Source: Saururus chinensis
Taxonomy: Eukaryota; Streptophyta; Magnoliopsida; Piperales; Saururaceae
Reading direction: 5' to 3'
NCBI GenBank assembly: GCA_035235625.1
Contig: CP141149.1
Span: forward strand, 18,169,893 to 18,233,892
DNA: 64,000 nucleotides
Below are positions 51,171 to 63,893 of this stretch, piece by piece; position 1 is the first letter of the stretch; the number at the start of each line of letters is the position of its first letter. Below the pieces are notes generated by a model. The model had not been told where the DNA came from, made no database searches, and saw only the letters and a program-made list of their open reading frames with translations. A program made the position numbers and the translations under genes.

Positions 51171-52139
51171 ATTTACCAGGAAATTTGAGGCCATGGGCTG
51201 GTCCGTTATAGTTTTTCAATTTACTCCCCAGTGAGCGTTTTATTTACTTTGCAGCCCTTCCTTTTTGGGTAAGAAAATCAATTTTCGATTTCCGACACGC
51301 AGTGAGCTGGCAGAGCGTATCTCACTTCTCAGGGGGATATGGGCCCACTTTCAACTGGGACTGGGCCTGCTTTGTCCATTGATGGGCCCAGTTTCGACTT
51401 GTACGAGGTGTCCTCGCCCTTTCAACAAATAAACAGAAATTTTTTATATTTGAAATTAAGAGAACTATTTATACTAATGTGTAATGTGGGCTAACGTGAA
51501 TGTCGTGGAGTTTTTTATGCTTGTAAAACGATTAAAACACTTTTATTGCACAAATAATTTAATTTTTCTATTACATAAAAATAAAAAATTAACTTATTAA
51601 TTAGCTTTTAATTTAACTCAGTCATGTTCTTTTTACAATATGTTAATTAGGACCTCAGCTGTTCTCCGTTTGCTAGCTGTGAAAGTGTTTTGCTTATAAC
51701 TCTTGTTAGAAAGTATCTATGTCATAATTATAGATGTGTTTTTTATGTTCTCAGAAGAATATAAACTGAGCGTAAGGAATACTTGTGAGACATTCATTTT
51801 CAAGATCGACGGCGCATATAATAACACACGTTAGCATAAATAGTGGACGTGGAACATAAAAAATGTTTCCCACAATTACATATTAATGGAGATAGATAGC
51901 AAAACAAATTATCGGGAACCCTTATTAATAAATTATTTAAAAAATATTTTATAATTATTTTAATAAATACATAGCCATGGTTCGCTCGCGATGCGCAGGC
52001 ACCAAAAGTGGGTCCCGTATGGGTGGCTCGCTCGCAGCCGTGACGCCCTCGTGGGACCCCCGCTATCGAGTAATGCGGCCGGAGCTGGGCTTTTGAAACC
52101 CTAAACCCCGATATCTTTCCGGCAACCGACCACCCTCTC
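51171..52139. promoter_or_regulatory. Shared intergenic region between divergent flippase and CCCH genes
   Basis: The flippase (minus) and CCCH gene (plus) are arranged head to head with under 1 kb between their likely first exons. The half nearest the CCCH gene becomes GC-rich from about 51975 and carries the common plant leader motif AAACCCTAAACCCC at 52097-52110. No transposon was seen here. Bidirectional control is possible but unproven. Confidence 0.45.
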
Positions 52140-55100
52140 ATGCAACACCGCTGCCCCCCGAATCCTCCGCCGCCTTTCCATCCCCGGTCCCACCTCAAGA
52201 GCGCCACCGTCCGTACCCTCCTCCGCGTCCTCTCCCTCTGCGCGGCCGCCGATTCGCGCCACTGCCCCGCCGCTGCTCCGGGCATCGGCCATGATTCCGG
52301 TGCTCTTTCACACCCCGCCCACTTCTCCGACCGGGGATTACCGGCTTCCGCTGGGACGCTTGGGAATTGTGCGCTGGAGAAAAGTGGCGGAGCTCAGATC
52401 GGAGTTCCCTGCGGCGAAGGAGCTAGTGCCGCGGAGGAGAAGAACGGGGATGATGGGGCGAGCGGCATCTGCTCCAGGGAAATTTCGGAAGTTGATCGGT
52501 GTCTAAAAGTTGGGGAACTGGGCGGTGTTCCAAATGTAGGAATGCCGTGTGATGGTAGGGAGCAGGACCGGCGTGAAGAATTGGGGAAGTCGTTTGGCCG
52601 AGAAGGTTGCGGCTCTGGTGAATGTACCAACTTGTATGCAGAGAAAGAGCGGAGCGTTAAAGTTTCCAGCTTGCCGGAGCCTTCATGTTCTGGGGGGACG
52701 ATGGTTGACGCATCAGTGGATTTGGTGCAGAGACAAGGGTGTGAAGTTACAAAAGGTAGGAATTTGTCAAGAGAGGCTGCTCGGGAATCTGGTGCAAATC
52801 TGGAAGTAGAGCTAGGCATTGGAGTTTCGGATGAAGTACAATTGCGAAAAGAGTCTGATGGATTTGGGTGCTGTACTGATGTGGAGGTTGAGGATATGAA
52901 TCATATGATTCTGAATAGAAAACCGACAACTGAGGTAGACCAGATAGTTGAAAAAACTAACGCTTCTCATGATGAACCTGTTTTATCTGCTGAAGTAGAG
53001 CAGGTGGAATCGGGAGAGGACAAGTGCACCAATTCTCTAGTCTTGATAAGTCCAGAAATTGGGGATTGTTTGGTGGAGGGAAATCCTGTCTACGATAACA
53101 AACATGATGTAGACGACATCCCAATTGGCGTGGATATACTAGGACATGAGCTGCAACACGAAGGCAATGTCTTTGAAACTTCAATTAATTCAGATGAGAA
53201 TACCAAGTCCTGTAGACTGGAAGAAGTTGGTATATGCAACTACAAAAACAATTCTATAAATTTGGTTGAGGACAGAGAGATTGAAGAGGGAGAAATCTCC
53301 GATGGTATTGACTTTAATATGTCAATGATGGATTCATTTTCTGACATGGAGACACGGGTCGATATTGTTGCTATTGCTGATGACACAAATGGAGAACATG
53401 AGTACACTTCTGTAAATAAAGAAACATTTGGACTGGATGTGTTACATTCAAAATCCAAATACTCTTCCCTTTCTGAGATGTATGGCAATAGAGTGAAGTC
53501 CAATACTCTGCTTTCTGAACAAACTGATGGGGTAAAATTGTTTCCTGGGAATGATGGAGTATGCATATCTAGAAATGACAATCCTGGGGATAGCCAAATT
53601 AGAGGGAAAAGGCCGGGTCCAGAAGTTCATTTCTCTAGTTTGGGGTCTATTAATGAAGATTTTCAGAAAGCTGAAGTTCCAAGTGCAGAAAACGCGGCAA
53701 CCAAAAAGGTAAGTGATAGCGGATTGAAAATCATTTGGTCATGGAACATTCCAAACTGAACTGTTTTAGTACTTTTAGTTTATGATATATTTCTCCTTGT
53801 TTTGAAAAAAATTACTATACTTAAAGTCACCGGGCTAATGCAGATAATTTAAGCCATTGTCTCCTATTATGTTTTCATTTTTTTAAACTTGACTGGAAGC
53901 CAGAATTCTAGTCATACATTTGAATGATCTTTTTTATCAAACAAAAAAAAATGCAAGGCATTGTATATGATTGTTTAATTCTTTTTTCACTGTTATACTT
54001 GCAAAATTTTGAAGATATAATTTAAGCCATTGTCGCCTATTATGTTTTCATTTATTTTAACTCGACTGGAAGCCAGTGTTCTAGTCATACATCTGAATGC
54101 TCTTTTTTGTCAAAAAAATAAAATAAAAATGCAAGGCATTGTATATGAATGTTTAATTATTTTTTCACTGTTATACATGCAAAAATTTTAAGATATAATC
54201 AGGACTGTTAGTGGATATTTTAACCCAGATTGTACCTTCTCAAATATTGCCATGCAGGGGTTAGTTACTTTCCATGTTGATTTTCTTTGTCATGTTGGAA
54301 ATATAATTATTTTATTAAAGTATTAAGTATCATATTTTTACCTTGTTTTTATCTTGGATGGGTGTTTTTATATATGCTTACCTCGCACAAAGGCCAGGAT
54401 AATATCAGTCGCATGTTTGGTCCAATTACCGAAATGACTTGCTTGGAATATCAGTAGGCATGTTTAGTTGATGTATCCGATTGGCTCATTTTGGAACAAC
54501 TGTTGTTGATTTAATTAGTTCAGATGTAGATAGAGTTGTATTTTTCATGAGCTATCTATTTAGCATCTGATGTCTATTGTGTAACAAGTTCAGGTTATGC
54601 TGATATGTTAAACCTCATGGTTGTCCTAGTGTTTAAGATTTTATAACAATTCTGTTTACAGAAAATCATATCTTAACTAACTCTGCATGTAAAGAATAGT
54701 TGTTTTTTTACTAAAGTGAATTTTTAATGGTTTCTTTAATGTAATGATTACCAATATATTTGTTGCTTGTGAAATGCTTGAGACAGTTTCTTTAGAAAAA
54801 TTATATTCATATGAGTTGAAGCGATAAACAGCTATTAATGGCATTTCTTTACTTCGTTACCTTTCTTAATTCGGAGAGTGTTTATGTTGTTATTTTATTC
54901 CAGAAATGTTTTGTTTTTCGTTCTTTAAAATTTATTCAGCATTGGTGATCTGTAATAGGATAATAGAGTTCGTGAGAAGAAGAAACGCACTTCTGTATCA
55001 GATGGAAGGAAAGCCAAGAATAAGGTATGACTTACAATTTATGCAATAACTTTCCCCTTACCAAAATTATTTCAGGTTTGTTCTTTTACTTAATGTAATG

Positions 55101-58100
55101 AACTAGACACTTGAAAGCGACAAGCAACAAAGCATTTTGAAGATTTACTAATCTGTTGTGAGAAATAAAATGCCGTTATTGCTAGTCGTATGAGTGGGCC
55201 TAATGGTATGTGGTGGCAGTGACATGGGCCTTGTAAGTCACTTGTGCTGGGTTATCATTCTTATTCTTCTAGTTATCTTAAGTTAAGATCATCTTATCTG
55301 AAAGAGGCAAATATGTACAACAAAGCGTTCAGTATACTAATGCTTGGGTATGCATAGCTACATTACCACTTAAGTCTAGTTTTTGGAGTTTGGGTTTGCA
55401 TACTTCGTAATGCAGTGGATATTAATGTATCCAAGCAGATAAATTTCATGAAGTCTAGTTTTCCAGTTGGTTTGTTTCCTTTTTAATCAATAATGATTAG
55501 GGGTGCTAAAATCTAGTTTTCCGGTTGGTTTGTTTCCTTTTTAATCAATAATGAATAGGGGTGCTAACGAGCCGAGCTAGCTCGTCGAGCAAGGGTGTTT
55601 GAACTCGACTCAACTCGAATACGGCTCGATTTGAAGTGGCTCGGATCGAACTTGAACATATTCAAGTCACACTTGAGCATACCTTGGCTCAACTCGAATT
55701 CGGCTCAAACTCGACTCGTTCTTGGCTCGAACTTGAACTTGAATGAAGGTTATAAAGATATTTTATAATATACATAAAAACATATTAACCTATTTGTAAA
55801 TATGCAAAATTATCAATCCCAAAATTCATATACAACAAATTTAAATTTTATACATTATAATATATATAATGTCTATGTATTGGGTGTGTGTGTATATGTA
55901 TATAGAGAGAGAGATTGATAAGTTAAATTTTTAAAGACACATAATATATATATGTCCACATGTGATATATGCTGAAATTTAGATGTATCATAGAAATTTG
56001 ATTTAATAAAGTATATACATATATAGTACAATTAGTAAAAAAATGGGTATACTATAGACTATAATGTATATCAAACTATATGTCAGTCATCAGACAAAAA
56101 TGTATTAATAATTTTATCTACTATCTCTACATGTCAAACAAATTATGATATATTTTTCAAGTTTTCTATAGAGTAATGTTGGAATCCTTAGAAATTAAAA
56201 TTTTACAATAATTTCCTAAAAGTACTTAGTATTGACTCATGGAGCCTCTTTTTGTTTCATAAGATAAAGGAAAAGTTATATTTATTTAGGATAGGTCAAA
56301 GACGGGAAGAATCCAAGTTTCTTGTTGCCAATACAATTTGATTTACTTGATAATCATTATTCGAATGATGAGATGTAATGGACCCAAAACATCTCGCCAT
56401 ATACTGAGACCAAAATTAAGGGTAATCATAACATGAAAATAAAATCTTAAAGAAAGGACAACATTGATTATACAATTAGTTATTGTATTTTCATATATGC
56501 TCAATCAATATTGACATTTTGATATTATATGTACTGGAGAGTTGAGAGCAACTAAGGCTCGAGTGCAACTTAGTTTTAGGCTTTGAGCAAGTTTACTCTG
56601 ATCACATATTGACTTTTATTTGTAACTTTTCATATAATTTTAAAGTGATCAACTCATTTTCTGTAATTGATTTGTTTATTGAATGTTGGTTGAAAATTTG
56701 AATTCAAAATTAAGTTTATTTTTACATATAGATCGAGCTCAATTCAATCTGGGCTTGCCATCATAATAGAATGAGTTCGAGCTTATGTTTTTGTTTCTGA
56801 ATCGAGTTTGAGCTAGTAAGCTCGAGCTTGTTCTTCGAGCATTGAGTTGAGTTCAAGCCAAGTATTCCGACTTCGAGTTTGAGTTGCATGAGGCAAAAAC
56901 TTGACTCAACTCATTAGCACCCCTAATAATGATTACTGTGGCTAACAAGCACATCAGACATGGTGGAGATTAATGAGTCTGTCTACTCTTTCATTTCATC
57001 AAAAGAGTCACTGAAGCTTGTACGATACTGCATATGTGTGCTCATTTCTATGCAGCATATTTGAATGACCTCTTAATTAAATGTGTTACCATTTTTTAAT
57101 GAAGCTAGCAAAAAAACGTAAACGAGCAGAAATGAATAAGAAACTTGGTGTTAAAAGGTTGAAGCTGGTCCCTGTTTCAAAACCAAAAGTGGTGCAGATT
57201 TGCCAATATTATCTCAAGGGAAGATGCCGACAGGTATAACTCTGTCTCAGATATTTTTTTTAGTAAACCAATGTATGCATATTATTTATTTCTTGGGAGA
57301 TTTCCCATGTTACTTTTTTTGTTTTTTTTACGAGGCCCATGCTCACTACTTAACATTGCATTTGATGTGCAGCAGATATTCTTTTTTGTTGTTGCTTTCT
57401 ATTGTCTCAAGTCCTGTTTTGCCATTCTCAGGTTATGCATTTAGAGTGAAAATGAAAATTGATTGTAGTATAGATATAGCATATATATGCTTTAGTTCTC
57501 AATATGGGTGTCTTTACTCTTTAGTTTCTGTTATGACCCACAAGCCCCTAGCAAGGGGCCCACTTCCACTACTGGAATAATTCTTCTTTGGGCAGATTCC
57601 AAATTGGTCATGGCTATTTTAGTCAAGTCATTAGAGTTATATTTGCTTTATGATTTACTTTCCTTAATAAGATGTTTTATTAATAATGGCTTCTTTTAAA
57701 GTAGGAATCCTAACTAGACTAAGGTTTGAAAGGCTTGCCTTATAACATGTAGGGTCCCTCATAATCAAGCATTGAGAATTGATAAATTGAAGTTATGTAT
57801 TAGTTTTGCATTAGCTTTAATCATTGGATGTAGTCTTCTCACGTAATGGATCCTCATGTAGACTACGGAGATCTACATCAGTTTCATCCTTAGAATATCT
57901 AATTTGTTTATTTGTTTTCAGTTAAATTAAAGTAAAACATTTCTTCTTCTTAGTTGTCAGCTTTTATTTAAAATATTTATTTCTTTGGTTGCATTGCCAG
58001 GCTGATAAATGCAAATTTTCCCATGATGCTGTTCCCCTCACAAAATCACAGGTACTATGATTCTCTAATTCTAATGTTTTTTGAATGCTTCCATGTCACC

Positions 58101-59597
58101 TTCTTATATGACAATTTCTTTAATTTGTTTCATTTTTTCTGGTACTGATACAAAAGACTATATTGTTTGAGCTTTTCCTTTCAACAATTGTGCACTATAC
58201 TAGCAAATTTTTTTGCCAATTAGGTCTTGCTTAACAGCCCCTAGCTAGCTTTCAACACATAATTTTATCATCATTAAGATGCTATCTTTAGTTTTGTTTG
58301 TTTCATTCTTTAGAATATTCTGCTGTATTATTTTCCTTAACTCTACCCTTCTCTTCACTTTCCCTTCTCCGGTCCCACCCACCTGCCCACAACCTTTGGT
58401 TTTTGACCTGATTATTACAGCACAGTGGTGATTGTCCAGTTTGTTCACTTGGCTGAACCATTTGAAATAACATTTTGGGATTGGACTTTCTGTTTATTTG
58501 CTGTAATCTGAAAACATTACCCTTTTTTCTTTTGTTGGAAAATCAATGCAGTGACCTTCAGTTTATATTTATACTGGATAGGAAAATTAAGATTTTATTT
58601 TTCTAAAGAAAGCCCTTAATTTAAATGCTGTCATGGACTTTTGTTTGTACTTTAGACCTCAAGGAATATTTTAATTTCATGCAATTCATGTTTGTATGCT
58701 ATGTAATTTTATTTTACTTTGCTGATGCAGCCGTGCAAGTACTTTGCTTGCAACTCTTGTTTGAAAGGAGATGATTGTCCGTTTGATCATGAATTATCTA
58801 AGTATCCATGTCACAATTACATGTCCAAAGGCAGTTGCATCAGGGGGGACTCCTGCCTTTTTTCACACAAGGTAACTCTCTGGATTTTGATCAAATATGA
58901 TGATAATTTGACAATTTCAGGCCTAAAATTTGTTTATTTGAGTAGCTGTTATGTTGTAAGTTGAAACAATACCTTCCTTGTATCCTCCTAGGTCCAATTG
59001 GCTGAAGACCCTACAAAACCTTCAAATACCAGCAAAGAAGATTGCTTGGCGCTAGAGAAAACAAACTTAGTGAATAAACTTAGAGTCAACAGCAATCCGC
59101 AGTTGGCTGTCTACAGTTTATTCAGAAATGGTACTTCATCAAGCCAATCATCGTCTTTGGAGAAGAACTCCCTCAGCCAGCAACCAAGTGACGTCAATCC
59201 AGAGAAGAAATTAAATCTACTTGATGCAAAAGTGCCACCAAGAGGAATCACCTTTTTTTCATTTGGTGGTGGTAAAGAGGCATCTTTAGATGAGTGCAGC
59301 AATGATAGAAAGGACTTTGAAAGCAATCTGCCTTTCAGAAACCCAAGTGAGGGGAAAATGCCATTGCCACCTTCGTTGTGTCCATCTGCAGAATTACCAG
59401 TCACTATGTTTTGCACGACCCCTCCAAATTCTTCACAGAAAATGAAGATGTTGCCATTGGATGCAAGTAATGCAGCAACCGCAGGTAGTGGTGGCCTGGG
59501 CAGCAGGGTGATTACACCATCTCCTGCACCAAAGTTGCAAAGCGGAAATATGGATGCTTCTCTGATGTTGGAGGAGTTCTTATTTGGCGGTGGCTAG
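52140..59597 (+). CDS. Triple CCCH zinc-finger protein, 853 aa
   Basis: Predicted nuclear RNA- or DNA-binding protein. Six coding exons: 52140-53708, 54959-55024, 57105-57233, 58001-58051, 58731-58871, 58992-59597; total 2562 nt. Exon 1 encodes a 523-residue acidic, disordered-looking region with an EDREIEEGEISDG motif of the kind seen in RNA-processing proteins. Exons 2-3 give basic clusters (REKKKR, AKKRKR), likely nuclear localisation. Three fingers follow: C578-x7-C-x5-C-x3-H596, C607-x7-C-x5-C-x3-H625 and C632-x8-C-x5-C-x3-H651. Intron 3 splits finger 1. The Ser/Pro-rich tail ends SLMLEEFLFGGG. The layout resembles Arabidopsis C3H65/EMB1789 and rice C3H7 (recalled, not searched). ATG 52140 is the first in-frame ATG of the long exon; an earlier spliced start is possible. 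Confidence 0.9.
53843..54195. repeat. 173-bp tandem duplication in CCCH intron 1
   Basis: A block containing AATTTAAGCCATTGTC, CTGGAAGCCAG, TCTAGTCATACAT and GCAAGGCATTGTATATGA is present twice, with about 173 bp between equivalent points (53851 and 54024). It is diverged by scattered substitutions and small indels, so it is not recent. Confidence 0.85.
55451..55567. repeat. 58-bp tandem duplication spanning the hAT insertion point
   Basis: TCTAGTTTTCC(A/G)GTTGG, TTTGTTTCCTTTTTAATC and AATAATGA, followed by TAGGGGTGCTAA, occur twice in a row. The first copy ends in the hAT terminus at 55498, the second runs into the real element at 55556. The duplication therefore happened after the hAT inserted. 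Confidence 0.85.
55556..56925. mobile_element. hAT-superfamily non-autonomous element, about 1.37 kb, in CCCH intron 2
   Basis: Ends TAGGGGTGCTAACGAGC and CATTAGCACCCCTA are hAT-type inverted repeats. The right flank ATAATGAT (56926-56933) matches perfectly the 8-mer before the duplicated left terminus (55490-55497) and has one mismatch with the 8-mer at 55548-55555. The subterminal zones carry many GAGCTCG, AACTCGA and CGAGTT motifs in both orientations. No transposase is encoded. It is intronic and leaves splice sites intact. Confidence 0.85.
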
Positions 59598-60780
59598 TTT
59601 GTGGCTACCTTTTCTTCTGTTTGCCTTATTGACTGACGTGGGCAGTTATTACCGCATCGGGGTGGATTTTTGCTTCTTACTTTTTTCCTTTTGTCAATTG
59701 CTTATAATGTACATGCTTTCTTTTTTGGAAGCCAATTTTTGTCGAACTAGGGTGTGAAGAGAATTTTTTTGGCCGGAAACCAAATCATCTAGTCCGACAG
59801 ATAGGGCAAGGGATTCATTTATGTGGAGGACTAAAATGTTTTTATGTAATTTTATTTAAAAACATTGTATGATTGAAGACTAGTTTACACGAGACAATCA
59901 GCTTCCCCATTGCTATAGCATGTGATCTCACGGTGTCCATAGCTCCGTCGGGCTCATGCTTTTAGAAATCGAAGAGACCTGTTTATGTTGTTCGGCCGCT
60001 TTGGACCCATTTTCATGAGTCGAATATATCCTTTTTGAGCTTGGAAAGTTCCTAGGGATGAGATGAGTTTGCGACTTTCTAAGTTACAGGCATAAATAAC
60101 CCAGGGGCGAAATTGCCCGTACTTCATAAAGCCATGGACCCTGTGAATCTGTGATATCTGCCACCTTGGGCCAAAGTGGGATGAAAAGTTAAGCAGACTC
60201 GGACATTCATCTGCTGCAGCAACTGCTTGAATTAATTACGTAGGTCCGAAAGAGTTTCCCAGAGGTTAGACATCACTTGCTTAGTTGCTTGTGAATCTCT
60301 TAAATAAATAAAACCCACGTAATTTTCCGTACACTTTCTTCTAGTTGAAAAATGTGAAAATTCTAGGGTTAGGTGCAGAAGCCCATAAATATTGAAATCT
60401 TATGCTTATGCATAAAACCTTTTGTTAGGATAAGAAGCTAATTGATATTGTACCAAGAAAAAAAAACTAATTGATAACGTGAATACCCCTTGAAGCACCT
60501 AACCAGCTAACCTGCCCCCACGGCTGCACCTATCCGTGGAAAGGTTTTTTCTTATTCATTTTTCTACTTGGTCAAAAAAAGAGTATTTGGAAGCACTAAT
60601 TCACCAATTGGTATGTAAATGAATGCATGTATGTTCGTGATGATATCATAATATGTATGTATTATTAGTATGAACATTATTGTGTGCGCCATATGCATTA
60701 GGGCTTTACGATTTTGATTGTGTGCCGAGTTTAGATTCGCTTGCCCATCCCTCCGACTTGATACACATATTTACTTTTAT
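59598..60780. other. 3' region of the CCCH gene and intergenic DNA
   Basis: The first few hundred bases are probably 3' UTR. The rest is AT-rich with no coding or repeat signal that I can support. Confidence 0.4.
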
Positions 60781-61000
60781 TATACTCCATTTGTCCTAAA
60801 TTAATAGGCAAAAAAGTTTGTTTCATATTAATAGTTACAACTAACCGAAGTTGTAGCTCTAGCTAGTTTTTCCCTAATTACATGGGTCGTTGGATCTTTA
60901 TCATCTATAATATACTACGTCACACACCCTCTTCCTACATTAATAACTTTAATTTTTTTAAATAAATTAACATGAACTCATTTAAAAAAAAAATGGAGCT
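60781..61000. mobile_element. Stowaway-like MITE fragment
   Basis: It starts TACTCCATTTGTCCTAAATTAATAG and contains AAAAGTTTGTTTCATATTAATAG, shared with the MITEs at 36670 and 37478. The right part (AATAAATTAACATGAACTC) is diverged and the end unclear. Confidence 0.4.
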
Positions 61001-61859
61001 ATGAAGGAAATGTTAACTATTTGCCTACAAAATAACATCTCTCAATTCCAAACCCCGGGCCTTATATGCAACTTCTCCTTGTCTTCTCATGGACTACTTA
61101 TGTGGCATATAGGCAAAATAGAGTAAGCTAAGGTCAAAGTGCAGCCCAAGCATTCTCTTGTTATCGGGAATTTGCTTCATTTTGGTAATGCATATAATTT
61201 TGAAGTTTAATTTGGGAATGTTTCAAGAAAAAAATTAAAATTTTTAACTAAGGGGATTGCAGGAGAGCCAAAAACTCCAAAGGGTTAGAAACTCACCAGG
61301 AGGTTCAATTAGTACAGGAAAGGTTCAATTAGTACAGGAAAAATTCAAGCCAATTGACATACTTGATCCGAACCATTAAACTCGTACTCAACATAACTAA
61401 AAATAGGGTTAGAATTAGCATTTTAAAATTTTATTCGTTTTAAAAATAGGTTCAGGTCCAAATTTACCTACATAATCTTACCTCAACCATATTATTTAAA
61501 ATTATTTTATAATTCAAAATAAGAAGATTAGAAAGAATTTTTTTATAATTTTATTTTTATTTAGATTTTAAATTAATTTGATAGCCAATTAATAATTTTT
61601 GTGAGATTCTTATTGGTTTTAGATGTGTGTTATAATGTTGTTATACTCTCTTTCTAATACTCTCACTTCAAAATAACACAAAGTGTGTTTGACATTTATT
61701 TATGTGTATCTAAATTTTTTCAATGTTTAACTACCACAAAGATAAAGTATAAAATATTAAATTAACAAAAAAATTAATTAAGGAGATAAGATATAAAATA
61801 TTGAATTAATAAAAACCTAATTGAGAAAAAAATAAGATTACCCATACACCAACCTGACG

Positions 61860-61860
61860 C

Positions 61861-61887
<27 letters not shown>
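61860..61887. repeat. (AT)n microsatellite
   Basis: About 14 consecutive AT dinucleotides. Likely length-polymorphic. Confidence 0.95.
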
Positions 61888-61893
<6 letters not shown>

Positions 61894-62026
61894 TATAGTT
61901 TGTAACTTTAGATTTTGAACTTTTTAATAAATAAAATCGAATTAGAACCCTACCCAATTTAAGTGGAGGTCAAGGGGGACACAACCCGACTTAACCTTAC
62001 TTTATTTTTACCAAGCGTAAATTAAA

Positions 62027-62220
62027 AGTACCGGGCTAAACAATTAATTAACCAAGAAAATTTGATAAAAAATTAACTTATTACTAAAATCTTCATCACC
62101 CACTTAAACCGTCTTCAGTAAAATTATTGGACTAAATAATTAATTAACCAATAAAATTTGATCAAAAATTAACTCATTACTAAAACCTTCATCTTGAAAA
62201 ATGAAAACCTCTTAAAACCG
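62027..62220. repeat. 97-bp tandem duplication upstream of the SurE-like gene
   Basis: CTAAACAATTAATTAACC at 62035 and CTAAATAATTAATTAACC at 62132 begin equivalent blocks, each continuing with AAAATTTGAT, AAAAATTAACT and ATTACTAAAA(T/C)CTTCATC. Non-coding. Confidence 0.8.
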
Positions 62221-63010
62221 ATTTCAGTAACAAAAAATTACAAACCGAAATCGAAACAACAATAGAGAATGTCGAGCAGCAGGGAAGGGAGCTGCAACTT
62301 CCAACTTTATCAGTTAGCACCGTGCGGGCTCAACCGGCAGGCTGCCCCACCCGCATGGCTCATTGGAGGCGCAGAGGACAGGCTCAGCTCAACAATGCCG
62401 CTGACAGGCACACATGTTGCTTGTCTCCCCATCCCATCGCCCTTCATCTTTTACGATACAGAGGAGGACCCGGGAGGGAGATAGCGACAACGCAAGCCAG
62501 AGAGAAAGGTTCGAACTTTGAACCGGTAATGGCACGCACCAGAGCTGTAAAACAGTAAAACGAGTGGGGGGGAAAGTCAAGCTCCTCCTGCCTCTCATCT
62601 TCCCATCACGATTCACGACGTACGTTTTTGCTGCTTTAGATTTCTCGTCAAAATCTGTTATCCTTTCCCCCACTTCTGCAGTTATTATACTACTCCTGCA
62701 CCCCTTCGCTTTGCTGGGTCTTCCCTCTCTCCATCTCCTTCATATGAGAGACTGAGACTTGGTCTTCCTTCCGTTCCTTCGTTTTCTTTCCTTTTTTTAA
62801 TCATCTTTTTGGTATTTCCTCCTATTTGTTGCGCCGCGCCGCGCCTTCACTGCTCGATTGTTCCCCTTTTCGCGCCGAGCTCTGCGAGGACTTCCCCAAT
62901 TTGGGGCTCACGTCGCGTCCTTCTGGGGCGGTGGGTCTCGCTTCCCGCTGCAGTTTTGGCATCTGGGTCGATCCCATTTTCCTCTGATTCTTCCGGGTTG
63001 CCTCCGTTTC

Positions 63011-63893
63011 ATGACGACCTCTCTCAAGAACAGCTTTTTACCGCCTTCTCTGGTGTCCAATCTCCAGGAAGCCCTCATCAGCCGCAGGGGCGGCGGAGAT
63101 GGCGGCGACGGACGGGAGGATTCTGGGGAGGCCGGCCCCGCCCCCTCGGTTGAGGGCCCTGCTTCGGCGGAGACTAACTCGGCCGGAGAAGGGTCCAAGC
63201 CGATCGTACTCGTGACGAACGGGGAAGGAATCGAGGCGCCAGGCCTCAGGTGGCTCGTCGACGCGCTGGTTCGAGATGGGCAGTGCGATGTTCATGTCTG
63301 TGCGCCAGAATCGTGGGTTTTTCTCCCTTTACTCTTCGTGAAGTCTAGCATTTTCCTTCCGTTAATTCGCGTCCTGACGATTATTGATGGGATTGCAGAG
63401 ATAAGTCTGTCACAGGGCACTCGCTGACGTTTCGGGAGACGCTTGTGGTGAGCTCCATGGATATTGCGGGTGCTACGGCTTATGAAGTTTCTGGTTAGAT
63501 TGCTTCCACTTCATGTGTTCTCAGTGAACTTCATTCCTTCATTTTTTTTTGTATTTTGATCAATGGCTACACAGTTTGGCTTCTGATCATTTATATATAT
63601 TTGTTTGGACGATTCCTCGTGCTTTTGCCTGGTTAATATTATTTGAAAGGTAAATTGATCAGTTCTGAAACCGATATCTTATCAGGGACGCCTGTTGATT
63701 GCGTTTCTTTAGCTCTGTCGGGGGCATTGTTCTCTTGGTCTAAGCCTGCGCTGGTACATGTTTGATATGAGCAAGTGCTTGCTTGCATTTTTTTACTTTT
63801 TAGTTAGTTGTTTTATATCTGTCATGGTGATACAATGATCCTTTTTTAGGTAATAAGTGGAATTAATAAAGGAACAAGTTGTGGTAATCATAT
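63011..63893 (+). CDS. SurE-like survival protein / acid phosphatase-nucleotidase, partial (N-terminal part)
   Basis: SurE-family proteins are metal-dependent phosphatases acting on nucleoside monophosphates. Four exons are visible: 63011-63312, 63399-63493, 63686-63753, 63850-63893; the gene then leaves the window after donor GTAAGT. The start MTTSLKNSFLPPSLVSNLQE matches the N-terminus of plant SurE proteins such as Arabidopsis At1g72880 (recalled), which favours this ATG over the upstream in-frame ATG at 62858. A low-complexity Gly/Glu-rich linker (about residues 25-60) precedes the domain: KPIVLVTNGEG, VHVCAPESDKSVTGHSLTF, SGTPVDCVSLALSGALFSWS, VISGINKGTSCGNHM. The usual acidic pair in NDDG is replaced here by G-E. 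Confidence 0.93.

Noticed and set aside
50755-51234. 159-residue Lys/Gln-rich open frame on the + strand
   Set aside because: It overlaps the probable 5' UTR exon and UTR intron of the flippase in antisense and is low-complexity. No homology is recognisable.
62269-62673. Short frames upstream of the SurE-like gene
   Set aside because: They overlap on both strands in a promoter region and have no domain.
62858-63010. Upstream in-frame ATG for the SurE-like protein
   Set aside because: The 51 extra residues look like translated leader sequence, while MTTSLKNSFLPPSLVSNLQ at 63011 matches plant family N-termini.
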